This document shows, in pieces, positions 1 through 8,314 of a DNA stretch of 51,361 bases. The position numbers were made by a program, and so were the translations under genes. The notes beneath the pieces are model-generated. The model saw nothing but the letters and a program-made list of their open reading frames with translations. It was not told the DNA's origin and did not search any database. Every line of letters starts with the position of its first letter. The first letter of the stretch is position 1. The stretch is from Sedimenticola sp. Lineage in GTDB: Bacteria; Pseudomonadota; Gammaproteobacteria; Chromatiales; Chromatiaceae. The stretch covers positions 1 through 51,361 of the forward strand of contig JALSRN010000050.1 of NCBI GenBank assembly GCA_026984735.1, given 5' to 3'.

Positions 1-90
1 GCCTACGGATATCCCGGCGCCGCGCCGCGCTGGCCCGCCGCTCCGTATGCTCCTTACTACCCCGGGTATCCGCCCTATCCAGGGCGATAG
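1..90 (+). CDS. C-terminal tail of a Tyr/Pro/Gly-rich protein (partial)
   Basis: Frame 1 is open from the left edge to a TAG at 88-90 and encodes 29 residues dominated by Tyr, Pro, Gly and Ala, with repeats such as YAPYYPGYPPYPGR at the end. The start lies outside the window. Such low-complexity aromatic/proline tails occur in sulfur globule proteins, in some envelope proteins and in cytoplasmic proteins with disordered tails, so the function cannot be fixed. The composition and the in-frame stop support a real coding end rather than a random frame. Confidence 0.5.
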   Translation, partial: AYGYPGAAPRWPAAPYAPYYPGYPPYPGR

Positions 91-218
91 GGAGCCGGTT
101 TTTCCGCCGAACGGTTCGTCACGACGCTTGATAATCCCGCCGGTGTCGCTTCATTCCCTCGATTGCGCCTCTTTCTCCGGGCGCGTGCCTTGCGGTCGCG
201 GGCAGTTTCCGGTGAAAG

Positions 219-1589
219 ATGCGGATTGAGCCCACAGAATCCCTGCGGATCGAAGAGCTTCCCTGGCCCACCCACGTAGGCTGGCTCTACGCCTGCATCC
301 GCCATCTCTCCTGGCCCGCGTGGCTCGACAGTGGGGACGCTCCTTTCCCGCAAGGAGGGCGCTGGCACTTGATGGCGGCCGCGCCGCGACTGCGCATCCT
401 CTCTCGTGATGGTTGCAACTGGAGCCTGGACCGTCGCGGCAATGTAGTCCAAGAGGGGCGGCCGGTACTGGAGCTGATCCGGGAGGCGCTGGCGCAGGGA
501 GCGGCTCCGCCGCAGGAGCTGCCCTTTGCCGGCGGCGCCCTCGGCTATTTCGGCTACGATTTCGGTCGCCGGTTGGAGCGGCTGCCCTCGGCTGCCTCCT
601 CGCTGCCCGAAGCGGCCGTGGGGATCTACGACTGGGCGATCCTCCTCGATCGCCGGGAACGTCGCTGCTGGCTGGCGGGGCGATCCATACCTTCCGGCCT
701 GGCCCGGCGGCTGGCCTCCGCCGCACGGCGCAGGGAGCCGCCGCCCGCGGGGCCCTGGCGCACCACTCCCTTCCGACGGCGGGTGACTCCGGGCGAATAC
801 GCCCGCGCCTTCCAACGGATCGGCCGCTATCTGCGCGAGGGGGACTGCTATCAGGTGAACTACGCCCAGCCCTTCGATGCGGCATGTCAGGGGGATCCCT
901 TCGGGCTCTACCTGCGCTTGCGCGCTCTCAATCCCGCCCCCTACGGCGCCTTCCTCGAACTGCCTTTCGTCACCCTTCTCAGCGCTTCGCCGGAGCAGTT
1001 CCTGAGCGTGCGCGGCGATCGGGTGACCACCCGCCCCATCAAGGGTACCCGCCCCAGGGATCCGTCCCCGCCACGCGACCGGCAGCTCGCGAAAGAGCTG
1101 TCGGCGAGCGCCAAGGACCGGGCGGAGAACCTGATGATCGTCGATCTGTTGCGCAACGACCTGGGCAAGGTCTGTTCCCCCGGAACGGTGGAGACCACCG
1201 AGCTTTTCGGCCTTCGCTCCTTCACGGAGGTGCACCATCTGGTGAGCACGGTGCGCGGCCGCTTGGCACCGGGGAGAGACGCGCTGGATCTGCTGGCGGC
1301 CTGCTTTCCCGGCGGCTCCATCACCGGCGCTCCCAAGCGGAGGGCCATGGAGATCATCCAGGAGCTGGAGGGGCGTCCCCGGGAAGTCTATTGCGGCAGC
1401 ATCGGGTGGATCGGTTACGATGGAGCGATGGAGACCAACATCGCCATTCGCACGCTGCGTATCCGGCAAGGCCGCGCCCGCTACTGGGCGGGCGGCGGCA
1501 TCGTCGTCGATTCCGTGTTGGAGGAGGAGTATCGGGAGAGCCTGGACAAGGCGGCCGCTTTCCTGCGGCTGTTCGGCGGCGTTTCCTGA
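219..1589 (+). CDS. pabB: aminodeoxychorismate synthase component I
   Basis: 456 residues, the usual size for PabB. It converts chorismate plus ammonia (from PabA glutaminase) to 4-amino-4-deoxychorismate in the cytoplasm, the first step to p-aminobenzoate and folate. The N-terminal third is the anthranilate-synthase-I-type N domain (GGALGYFGYDFGR near residues 107-119). The chorismate-binding domain fills the rest, with PIKGT at about residue 273; the lysine (about K275) distinguishes PabB from TrpE, which has PIAGT. Further family motifs are DRAENLMIVDLLRNDLG, SFTEVHHLVS and GGSITGAPK. The ATG at 219 gives the full N domain although the ribosome site upstream is weak. Transcribed with the TAXI gene 29 bp downstream, or by read-through. 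Confidence 0.95.
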   Translation: MRIEPTESLRIEELPWPTHVGWLYACIRHLSWPAWLDSGDAPFPQGGRWHLMAAAPRLRILSRDGCNWSLDRRGNVVQEGRPVLELIREALAQGAAPPQELPFAGGALGYFGYDFGRRLERLPSAASSLPEAAVGIYDWAILLDRRERRCWLAGRSIPSGLARRLASAARRREPPPAGPWRTTPFRRRVTPGEYARAFQRIGRYLREGDCYQVNYAQPFDAACQGDPFGLYLRLRALNPAPYGAFLELPFVTLLSASPEQFLSVRGDRVTTRPIKGTRPRDPSPPRDRQLAKELSASAKDRAENLMIVDLLRNDLGKVCSPGTVETTELFGLRSFTEVHHLVSTVRGRLAPGRDALDLLAACFPGGSITGAPKRRAMEIIQELEGRPREVYCGSIGWIGYDGAMETNIAIRTLRIRQGRARYWAGGGIVVDSVLEEEYRESLDKAAAFLRLFGGVS

Positions 1590-1618
1590 ACCGCAGCGGG
1601 GGCGGGAATGTGGGGAAG

Positions 1619-2926
1619 ATGGGGGTAAAAAAGAGTCGCAACAGTCGGAATCAGCTGCGTTTCTACCTGCCTCTGGCGGGGCTGGTGATCCTGGGCTTTC
1701 TTCTCGCTTGGGGGTTCGTGGAACCGGCGCCGCCCCACCAGGTGGTCATCGCCGCCGGCGAGCCGGGCGGCGCCTACATGGCGCACGCCCGCGGCTATGC
1801 CAAGCGGCTCGCCCGCCAGGGCATCGAGCTGAAGATTCTCCAGACCAGCGGTTCGGTGGAGAACCTGGCGATGTTGCAAAGTGGCAAGGCGGACCTGGCT
1901 TTCGTGCAGGGCGGAGTGGCCCGGGCCGATCCCGCCAACGCCGCCTTGCGGGGACTGGCCAGTCTCTACTACGAACCTTTGTGGCTCTTCGTTCGAAAAG
2001 AGGTCGCGGCGCCCGGCCGCCTGCCGGCGCTGAAACGGCTGCGCGTCTCCCTGGGACCGTCGGGTTCCGGGACCCGGGCGCTGGTGGAACAGTTGTTGCG
2101 GGACAACGGCTTGCCGCACGACGGCGGGAATCTGCTTTCGCTCTCCTCACCGGAGGCGGCGCGGCAACTGATGGATGGAAAAATCGACGCCGCCTTTTTC
2201 GTCGCCGCGCCGGAGAGCGAGACCGTGCAAAGGCTGCTTCACCATCCCGGAGTACGGCCGGTGAGCTTCGAGCGGGCCGCCGCCTACGCGCGGCGCTACG
2301 GCTGGCTGAAAGAGCTGGTGCTTCCAGAGGGCGCCGAGGATCTTGCGCACAACCTCCCCGATCGAGACATCCATCTGCTGGCCACCAGCGCCACCATGTT
2401 GGCGCGTGAATCGCTGCACCCTGCGCTGGTGAGTCTCTTCATGCAGGTGCTGAAGAAGGAGCATGGAGGGGGCGGTTGGTTCGAGAGGAGAGGCGAATTT
2501 CCCTCTCCCCGTTATCTCACGCTGCCGTTGGATGACGAAGCCAGGCGCTTCTACGAGCACGGGCCTCCTTTTCTGCAGCGTTATTTGCCTTTCTGGCTCG
2601 CTTCCTTCCTCGACCGGATGAAGATCATGATCCTGCCGCTGCTCGGCTTGCTGCTGCCGCTGTTCAAGGTGGCGCCGCCGCTTTACCGCTGGCGCATGCG
2701 GGCGCGGATCTACCGGTGGTACGACGAACTGGAGCAGGTGGACCAGGAGGCGGTGCTCGCTCCTCCGGAAAGGCTGGAGGAGCTGCTGCGAACGCTGCGC
2801 GGCCTTGAAGAGGAGGTACGGGACGTGAAGGTTCCCCTGGCCTTCTCCGATCAGCTCTACCACCTCCGCCTGCACATCGATTTCGTGCGGCGGGAGGTGC
2901 GCCGGCGCCTCACTCCAAGGAGTTGA
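1619..2926 (+). CDS. TAXI-family TRAP-type solute-binding protein, membrane-tethered
   Basis: 435 residues. The frame is open far upstream (antisense-like overlap with pabB), but homology begins at the ATG at 1619. Residues about 15-34 form a transmembrane segment or uncleaved signal anchor ([18 protein letters not shown]). Then comes a periplasmic TAXI/NMT1-like binding domain ([51 protein letters not shown]). Near residue 335 a second hydrophobic segment ([14 protein letters not shown]) follows, then a charged, coiled-coil-prone tail of about 80 residues predicted to be cytoplasmic. This two-anchor layout differs from free periplasmic TAXI proteins, and no TRAP membrane subunits lie nearby. 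Ligand unknown; a sensory or scaffold role is as likely as transport. The 3' end overlaps the convergent msrA by 17 bp. Confidence 0.85.
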   Translation: MGVKKSRNSRNQLRFYLPLAGLVILGFLLAWGFVEPAPPHQVVIAAGEPGGAYMAHARGYAKRLARQGIELKILQTSGSVENLAMLQSGKADLAFVQGGVARADPANAALRGLASLYYEPLWLFVRKEVAAPGRLPALKRLRVSLGPSGSGTRALVEQLLRDNGLPHDGGNLLSLSSPEAARQLMDGKIDAAFFVAAPESETVQRLLHHPGVRPVSFERAAAYARRYGWLKELVLPEGAEDLAHNLPDRDIHLLATSATMLARESLHPALVSLFMQVLKKEHGGGGWFERRGEFPSPRYLTLPLDDEARRFYEHGPPFLQRYLPFWLASFLDRMKIMILPLLGLLLPLFKVAPPLYRWRMRARIYRWYDELEQVDQEAVLAPPERLEELLRTLRGLEEEVRDVKVPLAFSDQLYHLRLHIDFVRREVRRRLTPRS

Positions 2927-3425
2927 ACAGCTCCTCCGGCAGCACCCAGTCGGGGCGGGGCCAGTGGCAGGTGTAGCCTCCGGGATTGCGCTGAAGATAG
3001 TCCTGATGCTCGGGCTCCGCCTCCCAGAAGTCACCGGCGGGAGAGAGGCGGGTCACCAGCGGGCCGGGCCAGCGACCCGAGGCGTCGGCCGCGGCGATGA
3101 AAGCTTGCGCCAGACGCCGCTGCTCTTCGGTGGTGTAGAAGATCTCCGAACGGTAGCTGCTGCCCCGGTCGTTGCCCTGGCGGTCCGGCGTGGTGGGATC
3201 GTGGATCTGAAAGAAACGCGCCAGCAGTTCGCGATAGCCGAGAATCCGGTCGTCGAAGAGAACCTCCACCGCTTCGGCGTGTCCGGGGTGGTGGCGATAG
3301 GTGGCGTTGGGCGCTTCGCCGCCGGTGTAGCCCACCCGGGTCTTCACCACGCCGGGCAGTTGCCGCAGCAGCTCCTGCACGCCCCAGAAGCAACCTCCCG
3401 CCAGGACCGCGCGCTGTAGGCTCAT
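2910..3425 (-). CDS. msrA: peptide-methionine (S)-S-oxide reductase
   Basis: 171 residues. Reduces the S epimer of methionine sulfoxide in proteins or as free amino acid. The catalytic cysteine is C12 in the family motif GGCFWG. Other MsrA signatures are [15 protein letters not shown] and [16 protein letters not shown]. One further cysteine lies near the C-terminus (GGYTCHW) and may be the resolving one. The ATG at 3423-3425 overlaps the msrB stop in an ATGA junction, so translation is coupled to msrB. A longer upstream frame exists but lies inside msrB in another frame. Its stop is 17 bp inside the convergent TAXI gene. Confidence 0.95.
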   Translation of the reverse strand: MSLQRAVLAGGCFWGVQELLRQLPGVVKTRVGYTGGEAPNATYRHHPGHAEAVEVLFDDRILGYRELLARFFQIHDPTTPDRQGNDRGSSYRSEIFYTTEEQRRLAQAFIAAADASGRWPGPLVTRLSPAGDFWEAEPEHQDYLQRNPGGYTCHWPRPDWVLPEELFNSLE

Positions 3426-3877
3426 CCTTCCGCCTCTCCGGTCACCAGGGGAATGTAATCGCCATAGCCCTGCGCTTCCATCTCTTCCAGAGGAATGAAG
3501 CGCAGCGCCGCGGAATTGATGCAATAGCGCAATCCGCCCCGTTCCGGCGGACCGTCGGGAAAGAGGTGCCCCAGATGGCTGTCGGCGTGGGTCGAGCGCA
3601 CCTCGGTGCGAATCATGCCGTGGCTGGTGTCGCGCCGTTCGCGCACGCAGGCCGGGTCGATGGGGCGAGAGAAGGCGGGCCAGCCGCACCCCGAGTCGTA
3701 TTTGTCCCTGGAGGAGAAGAGGGGCTCGCCCGATACCACGTCCACATAGAGACCCGGCGCTTCATTGTGCAAATAGGCGCCCGTGCCGGGTGGCTCGGTG
3801 CCGTTCTGCTGAGTGATCCGGTACTGCTCGGGGGTGAGGCTGGACAATGCTTCCGGAGTTTTGCGGTATCGCCTCAT
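3422..3877 (-). CDS. msrB: peptide-methionine (R)-S-oxide reductase, zinc-less type
   Basis: 151 residues from the ATG at 3877; a GGAG ribosome site sits 6 bases upstream, which favours it over an in-frame ATG at 3889. Reduces the R epimer of methionine sulfoxide. The SelR domain shows [21 protein letters not shown] and the catalytic-cysteine motif [11 protein letters not shown]. The two CxxC pairs that bind structural zinc in the E. coli enzyme are absent: VVSGEPLF and [10 protein letters not shown] stand where they should be, so this is a non-zinc MsrB. First gene of a two-gene oxidative-repair operon with msrA, divergent from the GGDEF gene. Confidence 0.94.
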   Translation of the reverse strand: MRRYRKTPEALSSLTPEQYRITQQNGTEPPGTGAYLHNEAPGLYVDVVSGEPLFSSRDKYDSGCGWPAFSRPIDPACVRERRDTSHGMIRTEVRSTHADSHLGHLFPDGPPERGGLRYCINSAALRFIPLEEMEAQGYGDYIPLVTGEAEG

Positions 3878-3975
3878 GGTCGTCTCCATGGGTCGTTTTC
3901 TCGAATTGTGGACCGGCTCACGCCGAGGTCAACCCGGCGGGCGGTGGGGCAATGGGAATCGAGCGGGGATCGCTC

Positions 3976-3981
3976 TATACT
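3976..3981 (+). promoter_or_regulatory. -10 box for the GGDEF gene
   Basis: TATACT lies 23 bp before the ATG at 4005 and is followed by a purine-rich ribosome site (GGGAAGAAG). No good -35 is visible at the expected distance, so an activator or extended contact may be needed. Confidence 0.45.
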
Positions 3982-4004
3982 GGAGAGGGCGAACGGGAAG
4001 AAGC

Positions 4005-5195
4005 ATGAGCGAGATCTTGGTGGGTCCCCGGTTCAGGGACAAGGAGCTGGAGAGGATATTCCTCTCATACTACGATAAAACCTTCCTGCTCCATTTCCGG
4101 CTCGGAATAGGGCTTGGCATCCTTCTCTTCCCGCTGTTCGGCCTGCTCGACGATGTGCTCTTCCCTGAAGTGGCGCCGCGCATCTGGTGGTGGCGGTTCG
4201 GCGTCTGCCTGCCGCCGCTGGTGGCGGCCGCGGCCTTGCTGTTTCTGGTTCCTCCACGGCCTTGGCTTCAGCCCGTTCTCGGCTTGGTGGCCGCTGTCGT
4301 GGGACTCGGCACCCTGGGAATGATCTACGAAATTCCCACCGCCAGCTACAACATCTACTACGCCGGTCTCATGCTGGTGATCTTCTATGCCCACGCCTTC
4401 GTGCGCCTGCGTTTTCTTTGGGCCAGCCTCGCCACTTTGGCGATTCTGGGCGGCTACGAGGCGTTGGTCTTTCTGTTGCGGCCGGAGACGCCGGTGAAAG
4501 AGATCGTTTCGGGCCATTTTCTCCTCATCGCCACCATCCTGGCCGGGATGGCGGCCAGCTATTCCCTGGAACTGGACGCCCGCAAGCAGTTTCTGCTGCA
4601 GCGGCACCTCGACGAAGAGCGGCTGCGGCTGGAATCGGCAAACCGCAAACTGGTGGAGCTCAACCGCCAGTTGGAAGTGCTGGCCCGGGTGGACGATCTC
4701 ACCGGCATCGCCAACCGACGGGCTTTCATGGAACAGCTGGAACGGGAATGGCGCGCGCAATTCCGCGAGGGTGGGCGAGCCGCGCCGATCAGCCTCCTCA
4801 TGATCGACATCGATCATTTCAAGCGCTACAACGATCGGTACGGACATCCCTCCGGGGACCGTTGTCTGCGGCGTGTCGCCGGGATCATCGCCCGTTTTGC
4901 CCGACGGCCCCGGGATCTGGCGGCCCGGTTGGGAGGGGAGGAATTCGTGCTGCTGTTGCCTGGCGTGAGCGGCGACGACGCGGTGGGCCTCGCCGAGCGC
5001 TTGCGCGCGGCGGTGATGGAGCGGGGCATCGCTCATGACGCTTCGCAGGTGGCCGATGTGGTGACCGCGAGCGTGGGCGTGGCCACGGAGATGCCCGGCA
5101 GGGGAAGGGAACCGACGGCACTCCTAAAAAAGGCCGACGACGCGCTTTATCGGGCCAAAAGGGAAGGGCGGAACCGGGTGGCCGCCTATCGCTGA
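4005..5195 (+). CDS. membrane-bound diguanylate cyclase (GGDEF)
   Basis: 396 residues from the ATG at 4005, chosen over an upstream in-frame ATG at 3813 because the promoter and ribosome site lie directly before it. About six transmembrane segments fill residues 25-190, followed by a coiled-coil linker (LDEERLRLESANRKLVELNRQLEVL) [shown as family feature, not full linker] and a C-terminal GGDEF domain starting at DDLTGIANRRAF. The active-site motif is GGEEF at residues 310-314, a functional variant. An RxxD inhibitory site (RPRD, 301-304) sits exactly five residues before it. Predicted to make cyclic di-GMP from two GTP, with product inhibition. The signal sensed by the membrane part is unknown. 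The stop overlaps the convergent lipoprotein gene by 10 bp. Confidence 0.93.
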   Translation: MSEILVGPRFRDKELERIFLSYYDKTFLLHFRLGIGLGILLFPLFGLLDDVLFPEVAPRIWWWRFGVCLPPLVAAAALLFLVPPRPWLQPVLGLVAAVVGLGTLGMIYEIPTASYNIYYAGLMLVIFYAHAFVRLRFLWASLATLAILGGYEALVFLLRPETPVKEIVSGHFLLIATILAGMAASYSLELDARKQFLLQRHLDEERLRLESANRKLVELNRQLEVLARVDDLTGIANRRAFMEQLEREWRAQFREGGRAAPISLLMIDIDHFKRYNDRYGHPSGDRCLRRVAGIIARFARRPRDLAARLGGEEFVLLLPGVSGDDAVGLAERLRAAVMERGIAHDASQVADVVTASVGVATEMPGRGREPTALLKKADDALYRAKREGRNRVAAYR

Positions 5196-5524
5196 CTATC
5201 GACCCGGCAATGGGTCATGCCGTGGTTGCTTCCGGCGAGCACGGCGCGTCCTCCTCCTTGGTCCCAGTAGAGAAGGTGGCGGTCGGTGTACTTGACGCCC
5301 GAGCCGGAACGGACGCGCGGCAGGGTGTGGGGCCGACCGTCCGGCAAGGTCAGGGTGACGGAGTCGTCGCCGCCGTGCACCTCGAAACGGGCGCCGCTTT
5401 CGCAGTGATAGCTCTTCGAAGGGGGGGTGGCGGCGCAACTTGCCAGCAGCAGGGTGATGGCGGTTGCCCGCAGCACGTTCGTTGTGCCGTCAGGGAAGGA
5501 ACGGGGAAGTCTGGATTTTTTCAT
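5186..5524 (-). CDS. MliC/PliC-like lysozyme-inhibitor lipoprotein
   Basis: 112 residues from the ATG at 5524. Residues 1-30 are a lipoprotein signal peptide ending in the lipobox LLASC, so the mature protein should be lipid-anchored. The mature part fits the C-type lysozyme inhibitor fold: an early Cys (YHCESG), a late Cys (MTHCRV) able to form a disulfide, and the motif SGSGVKYTDRHLLYWDQGG resembling the MliC consensus. Members bind the lysozyme active site and protect peptidoglycan from host or grazer lysozyme. The frame is open upstream to 5722, but that part has no signal-peptide character. Two start choices are possible (5524 or a few codons earlier). Confidence 0.75.
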   Translation of the reverse strand: MKKSRLPRSFPDGTTNVLRATAITLLLASCAATPPSKSYHCESGARFEVHGGDDSVTLTLPDGRPHTLPRVRSGSGVKYTDRHLLYWDQGGGRAVLAGSNHGMTHCRVDSQR

Positions 5525-5781
5525 ATCAACTCGGCATCGCTCCATGTCACCCTCGGTCACCATCTCCACGGGGCGCTCGCGGCGGCCGAACCGGTTGAAA
5601 TGCAAAAAGGTCGGGACGTCAGGCCGAAGCCGGCGCTTCGTTGCGCTTCTTGCCGATGGAATCGCCCATGCCTGCGCAGCTCGCCGCATTCCGACTTCTG
5701 TCCTACGCCCTGAAGATGGCATGAATTGGTGCCCGGTTAATTAGTGTCATCGCTCCCGGCGCGAGGTGCGGGCCGTCCCCT
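5525..5781. other. intergenic region upstream of the MliC-like gene
   Basis: 257 bp between the lipoprotein gene and the end of the PAS-GGDEF-EAL gene, both on the minus strand. It should hold the promoter of the lipoprotein gene and the terminator of the cyclase gene, but I see no clear hairpin with a T-run. A small AT island (GGTTAATTAG near 5738) stands out from the GC-rich surroundings. The minus frame stays open to 5722 without protein-like composition. Confidence 0.4.
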
Positions 5782-8175
5782 TCAACCACGAAGAGCGCAA
5801 TGGCCGAGCTGCGACTTTTCTTCGAAATGGGGATGCGTGGAAGCGCACTCGATTAGCAGCTCATGGAACCGTTCCGCATCCACGGGAGGGCTGAAATAGT
5901 ATCCTTGAATGATCTCGACTCCATGCCGATGGAGCAGATCCAGTTGCTCGCGGGTTTCCACGCCCTCTGCCACGACGTCCAGATTGAGGCTGCGGGCCAT
6001 GGAGATGATCGCCTTCACCAGGGATCGGGCGTTCTCGTCCTCGGTCATGTCGCGGATGAAGCTTCGGTCGATCTTCAGCGTTTGCAGCGGGAAGCGCTTG
6101 AGGTAGCTCAGCGAAGAGTAGCCGGTTCCGAAATCGTCGAGCGACAGATGGATGCCGCGTTCACGCAATTTGGAAAGAGTTTCCAAAGGTAGGGCGCAGT
6201 CCTGCAACAGCAGGCTTTCGGTGATTTCCAGCTCCAAGCGGTGCGCCGGCATGCCGCTCTTTTTTAGCGCTTCTTCCACTTGCGCGACGAGCCGTCTGCT
6301 TCGGAACTGCTGCGGAGAGACGTTCACCGCGACGCGAAGCGGCTGTTCGGGCGGTATGGGCCATTTGGCCGCTTCGAGGCAGGCCTGTTCCAGCACCCAG
6401 GCCCCGATTTCTCCCATGATGCCGAGGGTTTCCGCAAGCGGAATGAAGTGGGCGGGCGAGATGGAACCGAGAGCGGGGTTATGCCACCGCAACAGCGCCT
6501 CTGCGCCCAGAATGCGCCCGTCGCGGGCGTTCACCTTGGGCTGGTAAACCAACGACAGCTCGTCGTTTTCCTTGGCGCGGCGCAAAGCCGCTTCGAGCTC
6601 CAGTTTCTCTTCGAGAACTTCCAGCATGTCCGTGTTGAAGAGACAATGGCGGCCCAATCCTTGCTGTTTGGCCTGGTACATCGCCAAGTCGGCGTATTGC
6701 ATCAGCTCTTCCACCGAGACTCCGTGAAGGGGAAACAGACTGATGCCGATGCTCACCGAAGTGTAGATTTCGCTCAGGCCGATCTGGAAAGGGGTTTCGA
6801 ATGCGCGGATCAACTTGGATGCCACCGCCTCCGCCTGTTCGCTTTGCTGGATGTTTTCCAGCATCACCATGAATTCGTCCCCGCCCAGACGCGACGCCGT
6901 GTCGGAGTCGCGGATCACTCCAAGGATGCGGCGCGCCGCCTGCTGCAACAGGGTATCGCCGGCGGCATGGCCCAGGGCGTCGTTGACCTTTTTGAAATCG
7001 TCGAGATCGAGGAACAGCAGGGCCACCATCTTCTCGTTCTGCCGTGCCTGGAAAAAGGCGTGCTCGATGCGGCCGACCATGGAGAACCGGTTGGGCAGAC
7101 CTGTGAGCTGGTCGAAGTTGGCTTGGTGGAGGAGTTCGTCCTTCACCTTCTCCTGCTCGCTCATGTCCAGGGCGGTGGCCACCAACACAGGAGGGTTCTC
7201 CCGGGCGGAATACTGCAGGCGGACCTCCACCGGGTAGCGGCTGCCGTCCTTCCGTTTATGATAGCCGTGGTGAAAAACCGACTCTTCCCGGCCGGCGACG
7301 AGCGGCTGCAGGAAGCGTTCCGCCTCGTCCGAACTCAAATCGGCGATGATGTCGAACAGCGTCAGATCGCCGATTTCGGACTCGTGGTAACCGAGGTGAT
7401 CCAGAGCGCCCTGGTTGACCTGCAGGCACCGCAACGTGTCCGCTTCAAAGATATAGATCTCGTTGGAGCTGTCGTTGAGGATGCGTCCCAGGCGGCTGTC
7501 GAGCCGTTTCTTTTCCTCATTCAGTTTCTTCGCCAGCTGTTCGTTTTCGCGGCTGAGTATGAAAGTGTCGAGAATTTTTCGGTGCAGTTTGCGGGATGCC
7601 TCGGACAGCACCACGATGTAGACGAGAATCATGAGGGCGATGGCCCGGTGCAGCAGGGTGGGTTGCGTCGCGAAGGCGACGCTCGTGGGAACCATGAGAC
7701 AAAGCAAGTAGCTCATGAACGCCAGGCGATCGAGGATCATCACCGCCAGCGCCCCTGCCGAGAGGCCCGCCAACACGAAGGTTCCGAAGATCTGATACTC
7801 CACCCCCACGTGGGGAAAGGTGAGCGGGGTACTGCTGCCGAGCACCAGTCCGGTGGCGAAGACGCCGATTCTATGGCGCCACAGCCATTGCTCGGAGGTC
7901 AACTCCGGTTTTTTCCGCATCCGTTGATGGAAAAGATGGGTATTGCGCAATCGCCAGGCGAACACGATGTCCAGCACCACCAGCCACGCCAGCAAGGGCA
8001 TGGGTTGCATGGCCGTGGACATCACCACCAGGTAGGCGCCGGCCACCGCCTGGGTGGCCAGGATGTTCGTCCAGGTGTTCGAGTAGAGGTGTTTCAAGCG
8101 GGTCTTGGCGACTCTTTCTCGAATCGCCGCGGACTCTTCCCGGCTCAATATTTTTGTTTTACGGGCGGGTTTCAT
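5782..8175 (-). CDS. membrane PAS-GGDEF-EAL cyclic di-GMP turnover protein
   Basis: 797 residues from the ATG at 8175; a GTG at 8199 is also in frame, but a -10 box ends at 8212, which would leave it almost no leader. About six transmembrane segments (residues 30-200), a coiled-coil linker, a PAS domain (IYIFEADTLRCLQVNQGAL onward), GGDEF and EAL follow in order. GGDEF is intact (LGGDEF) with an RxxD inhibitory site (RDSD) five residues before it. The EAL domain keeps EALLRW, the ELEITESLLL stretch and DDFGTGYSSL, so it should also be an active phosphodiesterase. The net direction of turnover cannot be told. It lies 257 bp from the MliC-like gene and follows metG. Confidence 0.93.
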   Translation of the reverse strand: MKPARKTKILSREESAAIRERVAKTRLKHLYSNTWTNILATQAVAGAYLVVMSTAMQPMPLLAWLVVLDIVFAWRLRNTHLFHQRMRKKPELTSEQWLWRHRIGVFATGLVLGSSTPLTFPHVGVEYQIFGTFVLAGLSAGALAVMILDRLAFMSYLLCLMVPTSVAFATQPTLLHRAIALMILVYIVVLSEASRKLHRKILDTFILSRENEQLAKKLNEEKKRLDSRLGRILNDSSNEIYIFEADTLRCLQVNQGALDHLGYHESEIGDLTLFDIIADLSSDEAERFLQPLVAGREESVFHHGYHKRKDGSRYPVEVRLQYSARENPPVLVATALDMSEQEKVKDELLHQANFDQLTGLPNRFSMVGRIEHAFFQARQNEKMVALLFLDLDDFKKVNDALGHAAGDTLLQQAARRILGVIRDSDTASRLGGDEFMVMLENIQQSEQAEAVASKLIRAFETPFQIGLSEIYTSVSIGISLFPLHGVSVEELMQYADLAMYQAKQQGLGRHCLFNTDMLEVLEEKLELEAALRRAKENDELSLVYQPKVNARDGRILGAEALLRWHNPALGSISPAHFIPLAETLGIMGEIGAWVLEQACLEAAKWPIPPEQPLRVAVNVSPQQFRSRRLVAQVEEALKKSGMPAHRLELEITESLLLQDCALPLETLSKLRERGIHLSLDDFGTGYSSLSYLKRFPLQTLKIDRSFIRDMTEDENARSLVKAIISMARSLNLDVVAEGVETREQLDLLHRHGVEIIQGYYFSPPVDAERFHELLIECASTHPHFEEKSQLGHCALRG

Positions 8176-8211
8176 GGCTTCCCAGCTGCAAATTTCCACA
8201 TGAGCAAGCGA

Positions 8212-8217
8212 ATAGTA
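8212..8217 (-). promoter_or_regulatory. possible -10 box for the PAS-GGDEF-EAL gene
   Basis: TACTAT on the minus strand, about 36 bp before the ATG at 8175. Further upstream (8274-8307) an imperfect inverted repeat (CCGCG..TTCGG / CCGAACGCGG) lies after the metG stop but has no T-run in the minus direction, so it is at best a weak metG terminator. Confidence 0.3.
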
Positions 8218-8314
8218 CCGCCAAGGCGGGTTTCCAGCGATATCGGCCGGCTGGGGGAAAACTTCAGAGACTTCCGCGGCTTTTTTCGGTCGGTTTGCCG
8301 AACGCGGCCCTTCC

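Noticed and set aside
413-1618. Upstream extension of the TAXI gene frame through pabB
   Set aside because: Arg/Gly/Pro-rich shadow of pabB in another frame; the membrane anchor and family similarity begin at the ATG at 1619.
2477-2483. GGTTCGA resembling a tRNA T-loop
   Set aside because: It lies within the TAXI coding frame and no acceptor or anticodon stem can be drawn around it. No tRNA was found elsewhere.
5525-5722. Longer start for the MliC-like lipoprotein
   Set aside because: It would bury the signal peptide and lipobox more than 60 residues inside the protein.
8200-8314. Possible cyclic di-GMP riboswitch ahead of the PAS-GGDEF-EAL gene
   Set aside because: None of the conserved riboswitch core sequences is visible; only a weak inverted repeat is present.
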